A stretch of DNA of 64,000 bases, from contig OX377201.1 of NCBI GenBank assembly GCA_947396885.1, positions 9,872,332 to 9,936,331 of the forward strand, written 5' to 3'. The number at the start of each line of letters is the position of its first letter. Position 1 is the first letter of the stretch. This document shows positions 1 through 9,725 of the stretch, one piece after another. The DNA is from Heligmosomoides polygyrus polygyrus. Its lineage: Eukaryota > Nematoda > Chromadorea > Rhabditida > Heligmosomidae. The notes below the pieces were generated by a model that was not told where the DNA came from, did no database searches, and saw only the letters and a list, made by a program, of their open reading frames with translations. A program made the position numbers and the translations under genes.

Positions 1-850
1 AAAGATTCACTAGCAGCAATGTCATAACCTTTCACATAGTACCATGATTTTTTAGGAAACCTTAAATTTTTGCAAGCCATAGTGTGTCTTTAAGTTTTAA
101 ACTTTAAACTCAAATCAATCGGAACGGCCACTTTGTGAAGAAATTATAACATGTATTCAAGCGAAGCACAACCAGTCGAATGTAAAATGCAACATTTCAG
201 ACGAATGCATGACGCTATCCATACCACTCACGTGTCAGAACATTTCTATCTTCTTAATCTTTCACATGAGTTTTTAACATCTTCAGTACTTTTACGTTAA
301 GAAAAGTTATCACCTTTCAAACAGTGTATACATTTTTTGAGTCGCCTTGTATTTCATACAATTTATTTCGATACGCATATCTTCAACATCCATAAGAAAA
401 AAATGGTACATATCTGAAGAACGCAATACTTATTTACAGCAGAAATCTTCAAACATTCACCCATAACTGGAACAAATTGAGGCAGAGCACCAATATTACA
501 TCACTATAATCACAATGAAGAACACGAAGACTATTGGAGCATACTCCCAAGCGACGTCCACGGAATGCCTGGAACTGCGTGAAACTTTATAAGCTGCCAT
601 CAAGTGTATTAAATGTTTGTTAAGCATAATACACATCAATAGTAAACCTAATGTTTCAACAAAATGTTAGGTTGGCCAGAAACTGTTTTGTTAATTAGAT
701 ATCTTTTATGCTTTATTCTTTATTTACAATACAATAGAATTTACTCGAAAATGGCGATATTTTCGCGGGTATCTGGATATACCCGCCATCATCGTCGAGT
801 GTTCTCGACCTGCTGACATATCCACGATGTATCGGGTGAGGTTTATTATG
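1..850. other. AT-rich non-coding DNA, nothing recognised
   Basis: No open frame with family motifs and no clear inverted repeat was seen. It lies downstream of the carbonic anhydrase gene, which ends at 1799 on the minus strand. Confidence 0.4.
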
Positions 851-1798
851 AGCGCTTCATTTGGGTACGTCTATCGCTTATACTCCGCATACGGCGGGTT
901 ATGAATCCGCCCCCAGAAGATCGTCTCGGCCGTTTATTTTCAACAGTGTCCGACAGCAGGGAATCCTAGTTTTTACCGGTGGCGGGAACTTCAGAAATGA
1001 ATTACAACCACCACATTGCAGATCATGGCTACCGATCAAGAACTGGAAGTTCTGGAGTATTCACGAAATCGGCTCAGTACTTTCTAACCAGTTAATTAAG
1101 TTAATTCGAATCGAGTGAGCGCAAACTCCCGAACTGAAGCTGGATAGATCCACCCTCCCCAACCCATATTTTATCGAAGACCTAACCTATTAGCAAAGAA
1201 GATACTATATCTGACTGGATGGCAATACCGGGACAGAGTTACAAGCGGGGATCTCACCGGAGGGCAGTCGTTCGGTACACCGTGCTGCCCGCCGCCCACA
1301 TCCTGCCCTACCCGCGCCGCCCTATTGGGACAAGTTTGCTGCGCGCGAAGCCGTCGCTAATTGGCATGACGTCGTCCAAAAACCTAACATCTGATAGCAG
1401 ACGATTGGGAAGCGCATCACGGGGAACTCTGAAATCATTTTCCAGATGTTGCCAACTCTTGTACTTGTCGGAAACTGCGGACGACGCCTTTGTACTGAGC
1501 AATAGAGGGGGGACCTGAAGAAAGCCTTGGCGCTGCACCTGAAAACTCTTTTCCTTCAAATATGGTGAACCAGATTCTGACTCTTGTCTCAAGAACAAAA
1601 TCAGTTCAGGAATAGAGCTGCAGGGCCAAGGGAAGTGATTAGAAATGCGATGCCTCTATGTGAAGGCCCGGACATCTTGTCCTCGGCGCGCCCCTCGCCC
1701 CGCCCCTTTCTGGGGGCGGTGTATCCAACGACTCTCCGCCGGATCTCACCAGGTGCTTGCGGTCGAAATGATACCATGACGAGCAAGTTACGAAGCAC
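851..1798. other. GC-richer 3' flank of the carbonic anhydrase gene
   Basis: Small overlapping open frames occur on both strands (for example 1308-1598 minus and 1219-1518 plus), but none shows a family motif or clear splice structure. There is a GC-rich stretch at 1680-1740. No AATAAA on the minus strand was noticed just after the 1799 stop codon, so the mRNA end is not placed. Confidence 0.35.
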
Positions 1799-4700
1799 TT
1801 ACAGTTCCTTTTTGTTGAGGTAGAGCACTCGTCCATTCATTGGTTTGGTTGACCGCCAATTGTCGATTAATAGAGACCCATCCTCTTTTAAATGCCTTCG
1901 AAGAACATTCAGCTGAAGTATACGGTTTAAATTTAGGTTTTCCTGAGGACGTCCGTTGCTCACCTGTTCTTCGGAAACAAAGTTCGGTTGCGCCAGAATA
2001 GTCCAGACCACTCCTTCGCTGCATGGCGGAGTTGTCAAAGACCCTGAGACAATATTTTGAAGTCATCGTTTCAGCTGCGCTAACACTAACGCTAGCCAAT
2101 TACTGAACAAAGAAGCTTGCCATAATATCTGAAGAATGTTGCAGTGTCACGGGGTAGCAAGCTGCCAGGGCTGTATGAAGGATTTTCACTTTTCTCGGCT
2201 GAAAGCTGGATTTTTGACTCCGAAATAATTAAGATAATTCAATTCATGTAGATAATTCATGTAGACGGACTCGTGTAGCGCAGTCGGAGGAGGCGCTGAC
2301 TGTCGCCTGCACCCAATACCAGGTTCCTGGTTGGGATTTCCCGCCAGGCCAACCAAGCCTTCCATCCCTCCGGGGTCGGTGAATTGGTACCAGACTTGTC
2401 TGGAAAGGATCATGCACAGACTTGTTCATCGGCCGGCCACCGCAAGTCATTGTATGGCCAAATACGCATTCAAATCGCCTCCACGACATCTCGTAGAAGT
2501 AGAATGCGTGACGCATCCCAAAAGGGATTGAGTAACGCCATCCTTTATCCTTCATCCTTTAATTCATGTAGATAGAAGTATTTTTCAGCCACAGCTCAAG
2601 GTTTTCAGCTACCCCAATTTTATTTATTGCACGAATATAGTTAACGCTAACCAGCATATTGAGAAAAAATTCTGCTCATTCTTACGTTGCACGCTAGCAC
2701 GCTGCAAGCCCAGATGCAGTAGACTCTCCAGCTTTTCCTCTCGATGTCTTTTAACATTTTTAATTTATTCGTCTGGTTTTGGCGCATACGTGTTTATCGT
2801 GCATTTTTCAATTTGAAAGCTCCTGGCTTCTACATCTGGCTTTGGACAGGTACCTGTGGTGACACTATCGAATGTAAGCAGTTTTGGCAGTAGCCAACGA
2901 TCCGAACGTCGCCCGCTAACAAGTTTAGCGATGTAATCACGATCTTGAAGTGCCGTATAAATAGGGACATCGTGAGTGGATAAGGACAGCGGCTGTTTCC
3001 AAGGTATAGGGAGAGCTCACCCCATGTAGGCACCCTATAACTAGGACCGAATGGGTAGCGGTAGGTGTTAGGGCCCAGGTATTGGATTAGTTAGCTAACG
3101 GTTCGGGTTCCCTTATGGGTCCAAACCTTCCCCCCCCCCCCCTTTTAGACCGTCTAGCGGCCATTCTTCTTATAAGATACTATGTATACATTTTATTGTG
3201 AATTATGTTATAATACGCAGATAAAGTTGATAAAGAAATCGGTTGGTTGATTTTCCGGCTAATATCCTAGCGCAAGGATATTACAAACCTCTCGAATGCA
3301 GAACATCTGGCGTGAGGCGGAGATCCTACCTACATTACAAACCAGTAGTAAGTTCATTTTGCGATTAATACTACTAATACTGTACCTTATTTAGGAAATG
3401 TAAATTAAAAGAATAACGTGAGCGTGCCGCAAAACTAAGAATTGACATTGCCACTTCTTACGATTTGTAGTCCCCTTCTGAAAGCTGCAGGGGCCAGATT
3501 CGTCAACCAGTTACCGACCGATAACGGTGAAAAGTGCCGCCAAACCCGTTACTTGGCATTCATCAGCATCATGTTTCGCGGTACTTTTCACCGTTACCAG
3601 CCGGTAGGCGGATGATGAATCTGGCACCAGGTGAGCACGTGGAATGCTCCAACCCCCTTATGACCACAAGAGGCTTCTGTTGTCTCTCTTCATTTCTTTT
3701 ACACCTTAGTTCACTTCAAGACCAAGCTGTTATTAACTATGTGCCGGATCCGTGACCCTGTGCTTGACAGGTTGAGCGCCCGAGTGGTCTATGAATATTG
3801 TCCCACGAATCTAGACCGCGCCTTTTTCCTGTATATAAATCGGCAACTGTACTCATATTCGGTGCGTGATATTTGCTCTAATAAAGCTGTTCTTTACTTC
3901 GTATCCGGTCTCTGACGATAAAACGCTATGTAACATAGCACCTACGTAATGCACTGCAGTACTGGCCTTCATAGCTAAGCAAGGTTCCTCGAGAACTTTT
4001 TGGGTCCGGATTCATGAACGATTTACCGGAGGTAAGTGCAAAACCTACCATCACTCCCTCTTACGCGCGATTCATGAACGAGCGGCGGGTAAAACCAGAG
4101 CTAAAATTGCGGTAAATGCTACCTCGCCACCGCGTCGGGGGACATTTACCTCCATAGCAAGTGTTTTGCTCCGCTGCTAATTTCTGACCCAAGGCAATCC
4201 TTCCCTTGTAACGGAGCAAAGCCCTTGCTTCAGCTGTCATGAATTTGGGGTAGGATTTACCTCCTGTCGCGTTCTGGCCCTCCCAACGTTTCCACTTTTT
4301 GCGACCGCCACTCACTGCGTAGCACCCGCTCAACACTTTCGCCGACGTCGCCGTCTACAGCGGCGCCGAAGTATAACATAGGCATAAGAGTTAGCCAACA
4401 CGTCCGTACTCGTCTCTTCGTACATCCTGCCCAACGCCTTGCGACGGTTGCTTGGTTAGTGCAATGTCTGCCCCCCCCCCCCCTCCTCCTCCAACCATAC
4501 GCCTAGCATACTGAGAAGAAGCTTTCGGGAATTTTAAGGATTCAACCTTACCTATAGAGTTGGTGTTCACAGTAACCTTTTCGAGATCAAAGAGCGCTTC
4601 TCCTTTTAGCGCAAGTTGGAAGTGAACGGCAACCTGAAAAGAAGGTAGCCTTGCATGATGCCTTACTCTTGCGGACTCAACCTAAAACTTGGCCTTCTTT

Positions 4701-7700
4701 GTGATTAAAGTACGCGAGCCTGATGAACAGGGAGACTATCGCCATACTTCAAGTCACTCAGAATCTACTATGATCGAAAGAGACATCTTTAAGTGTTTTC
4801 GAAGCAAATATTCCAACATCTTTCTGTTTCTGACTACGTCTCGTTGAGTAACGTTCTGGTCGTTATTGTATTGTCGCTTTCGTTTTTTGTTGCTATTTTG
4901 ATAAAAATTTAGAATGTTTCCTTTAATTTTAAATATTGGTCCTATACCTCAGAACTGTGCATTTAGTTATGTTTGTTTTGTTTTTTGGTTATGTTTTTGC
5001 TGCGATCGGTGGTCCCACCGGTAGACGATCCCCTGCCAGTAAAGCTGATAACCACTTCGTGGACACGCGAGGGTCACCCAGGTAGTAAGTAGCTAACCCG
5101 TGGGGAAAGGGAGCCCTACAGAATATCCCTGTTTATGCGTATTGCCCACGAACGTATGAATGGAGGTCCAGCTGCCGCAGGCTGGCCTTCCTTTCGCCTC
5201 CTGCCACCCGGTCGCGCTGTTCCCCAACCTCCATGGAAGATCCAAAATGTCCATACGAAACAAGGGATATAAATACAAATCCACACTTACACGATATATA
5301 CATAGAACACCGCAGTCCAACCTGCGCAACGGCTCACCTACTGTCTGCGCTCTGACCAGGAAACATCACACACACCACACACACACGCACCACACACACA
5401 CACTCACACACACCGCACACACACACGCGCACACACACACACACACAATACACACATACACGCACACAATTCCTCGGGTTAGACACACGGCAACCATGAG
5501 ATCTATTACGATACGTATTGAGCAGCATATACCACATGCAGAATGAAATCAGAGAATAGAAGCAGAAGTCTTTCTGGTCGTATTGAATGGAATTCCCTGA
5601 AGACGTGGGGGTGAGCGTAGAGCTCACAAGACCCCACGGCCCTCTGCTGGTGGTTAACCCGTAGTGAGCAGTAAGACGTGTTGCAGAACCGGGGCCCCAT
5701 AATGACCATTCATCAGAACGGGAGTATAAACGAGAGAATGGGGAGAGGTCGCAACTGAAGTTCTATCTTTGCTCTCCTCGTCTGTCTAATGGATTAGTTT
5801 CATTATTTCATTATTTCTTCTTGTATATCTGGTTTTCTTTCAGGCGAATTGCCAGTACCATTTCAGCATTTCGCCATACGTTTGGTTGCTAGCCTTGAAT
5901 TCAGTAAGATAAACAGCATACAGATAGGCTTATTTTTCTATCGCAAAAAACTTTCTATTTATTTATTTATTTAATTCCACCCTGGGTTGCACAACAACGC
6001 CTACGAAGTCGACAAACAAACAAAATAACTGTTAAAAGCAACAGTAGAATGGACACTTACGTTAAAATTGGAACCTTTATTACTTTAGTAATCACTATAT
6101 AATATAGCCATAAAATCTTACCACAGCCACACCGCCAAGGAAATGAGTTGCCGTCGATTCATTGAGGTCATCTCGTATGTGAACAAAGTGCACCTAAAGC
6201 TAATTAGTGCGTTGAAATATTATTTTCAATTAATTTCGAGTGACGACTTAAGCAATCCTTTCGATGAAAGTCGCCTAATTATCAGAAGAACCTTTCTGCA
6301 CACTAACAAATGCATATTAGTGGTAGCGCAGGTCCATCCCTGCTCTATTAGTCCAGCTCATTCAACAACGAAAAACTGTGGTTTTGGGAAGCGCTTGTAG
6401 AAAAGATATCGGTACATCAAAACTCACTTCAAGCGGATAATGCAGTCCATCGAGCGAATGCTCACTCCCCAGCCTGTCATTGCCATCCCAGTGAAAGTGA
6501 AACTGCTGTAGATAGTATTTCGATCCCAGGTTTCCACCTAAATACTTCTAGGGTATTGATGAACCGGACCGAAGGTGATCATTACGGTGGCAAACCTGTT
6601 ATGTAGGGTTGTTTGGTCCATGATTGGAATCCCTGAACCAGCTCTAAAATTGTCAATTTCGTACAGCTGATCTCTACTGCTGTGCCCAGCATGTGAGTGT
6701 CATACAAGAACTTTTTAGGAGTGCACATTGTCTATTCGCTTATCCAACTCACAAAGCCTAGTTCAGCTAAGTGGAGTCATTAATATGTGCATATACAGGG
6801 TGGTTCACATGAAGTGTTACGGGCTACATAAAGTCCACTTTCGAAAATTCCTCGCTTTTTTGCGCTTTGCTGTGGTTTTAATCGTTTTTTTGCATCTTTT
6901 AGTCCACATCTGTTCAGTCTTATTCTTCGTTTCCAGGTACACATGGTTTCGCTTGAGGGTCATTCAGCAGTAGCCGCTGTGTTTAAACACAGGTCGTCCG
7001 TTTCCACGATTTCAAAGATGCTCAAGCATCGGATGCAAATCATCAAGAGCTTCGAAGAAACCTGGAGGGACCGAAAATCGTCTGAGAGGAAGACCATGAC
7101 GAACTGCAAAAACTTCTGCGCTTCGAAAGGCCATCAAAGACAAACTTCACCGAAATCCTACAAGAAGCATCAAGACTAGCTAAGGAGCGCAACGTGAGTC
7201 GTTCAACTATACAACGACTGATCAGGAATGATCTGGAATTGTATCGCTACAAATTTGCTAAAGGACAGCACCTCACGGACGAATTGAAGGCCTCAAGTTT
7301 AGAGAAATGCAGAAAAATGAAGAGCCCTAACGCGCGGTGACAAGCTCGACCAGATTCCCCTTACAGACGAGAAGATATTTACCGTAGAACAACTCCAAAA
7401 TGCGCAGAATAAACGGAAACGGCTGCTAAAAAGATCTTCAAGAGCCATCAACGTCGAAAGAGTTCATTTTAGACAGTCCTTGATGCTATGGGCTGAAATA
7501 TCGGGCCTAAGCAAGGCCAAGCTTGTTTTTATTTAAAAAGAAGTTAAGACCAATGCCGATGTTTACGGAAACAAATCCTTGAGAACGTGAGTATACCTTG
7601 GGCACAAGAGAATGCTAAAGACAAAATCGAACTTTCCAGAAAGATTGGGCACCAGCTCACGGTACCAAGAAAATTCTGGAACGGTGTGAGACTAACCTTC

Positions 7701-9689
7701 CGGATTTGTGGACGAAGGAAGTTTGGCTTTCAAACTCGTCCAATCTCAACCCTATGGATTTCGCTATCTGGTCATTCTTAAAGCAAAAAGCCTGCTCTTT
7801 CATAAGTTCACTAGATTCACTAGATTCGCTGAAAAAAGCTCTGAAGAAGGCGTGGGACGAAATTTCGCCGGAAATGATCGCGCGCATCCTCAAAAATTTC
7901 CGAAAGAGATTGGACGCTTGCATGGAGGCCAAAGGAGCTCGTTTTGAATGTGGTGAATTATATGTTATGTAAAAAAATTTTGTATTTTGAATGGTTGTGC
8001 ACCTTCCTTGTTTGAGTTGGATTGTGCAAAGTTATGTATAGTTTTCTGCGTAACACTTCATGTGGACCACCCTGTAGCTTAATGGCTACAGATCCAATTG
8101 AAAATGCATCAGTTCTCAACATCTCTTAACCTTTTTAAATTCTTGGTACCATCATTTCTGTTGTGCACAAAAATACTATAACACATATTTCGAAGAACAT
8201 TAGACTTCTAGAATGTTTTCGCTCTGCCGACAAAGTATTAGGGGGGGGGCAAAAGTAATGAGACAAAATGAAAAAAATCTTTATCTCCTTATAACTCAAT
8301 TACAACTCAACGATGCTGAGGATTGTATTTGCCATTAAGGGCGATGACCTTGCTGCCATCGCTCAGTCAACTTCCTGATCCTATCCATACAGAACTGCTT
8401 GAGCCTGGTGTTGATCAACTGCTCGATATGGTTGTCAAGGACTGCTTGGGTTCTTGTGTCCCTTCCACTAGGAAGTCCTGTAGGCTCAAGTAGTAGTGGT
8501 AGTTGCATGGAGAGATGTCCAGCGAATACGGTGGGTGAGGCATTTGAACGTAGCCTAGCTGGCCAAGCTTATCCGTGCTTACTTGTTCCCGATGGGGTGC
8601 GGCGTTGTCGAAGAGTAGAACCTTCTTGAAGCGCTGCGAATGAATAAGAGCGAGTCGCCGGCCCATCTCCTCTATTTCGTTCACCATGGCCTTGGAGTTC
8701 ATCGCGGTGCTCTCGAGAAACAGCCTCCGGTAAACCGACCTATGGGCGCAGACCCAAAAGCTCCAAAGATGCTTCTCGCCGTGAACATCTTGCCGAACGA
8801 AGGTCGGTAACAATTCAGACTCCAGCCACGAGATATGTGGACACGGCATGGGGTGTCTCATTACTTTTGGCCCCCCCCCCAATATTTGTTTGCATGAAAT
8901 CACTTATGTAGTGCATGACTATGCTCATGTCTAACCACTAACGATGTCAAGAAGCGAAAGGCTCAGACTTTATATTCCTGTTGCAAAATCTCAGATTAGG
9001 TCAAATTCCCTTAGACATAGAAACCTACGGAAGTTACTTATTTATCTATTTGTACACGCCAAGGAGCGCTTAAAATGGAAACAAGGCAAGTACAAGTTGA
9101 ATAACACACAATCAACTAAACAAAGAGAAATTTTTCAAACAGGCCTAAGAATAAAGACATTGCATTGTTGTCGGTTCTAGAGTAGAAAGCGAAAAAACGA
9201 AGAAAATCAAAATATAAATTTTGGTTAGCTATTTTTTTGCATGAGGCGGGTAAGGCTAGAGATATCTTTACTCTTCACGAGCATTGGGCATGCGTGAAAA
9301 ATCCAACCTTGAATTTTCAGCAGTTAGGTATTCCCCATCCCTAGCAATTCAGGACAGGACCTCCCAACAAAAAAAAGGCTCAGACTTTTTTTGCTGGGAG
9401 GTCCTGTAAAAATGAAGGTATGCTAGGACTGCCTGTTTAAGCTTTTCAAAATGTGACTGTTGGCAAATGCCAGGTTTAATTTGTCGGATAACACGCTGTC
9501 CTGATTTGTTGGTCAGGGAGTTGCAGTTGCTTACTTTGTTCCTGTAAGCAAAAATATGTTTTTCTCAATTTCTTTAAATGGTCCTTCTATATTGTTTGCT
9601 TGACGTTCCTATCTGTGATCCCTTTTTTATCTTTCTGACACGTGTGGACATGTTGCACGTCAATAAATTAAATGAAATTGAATCTTTGA

Positions 9690-9725
<36 letters not shown>

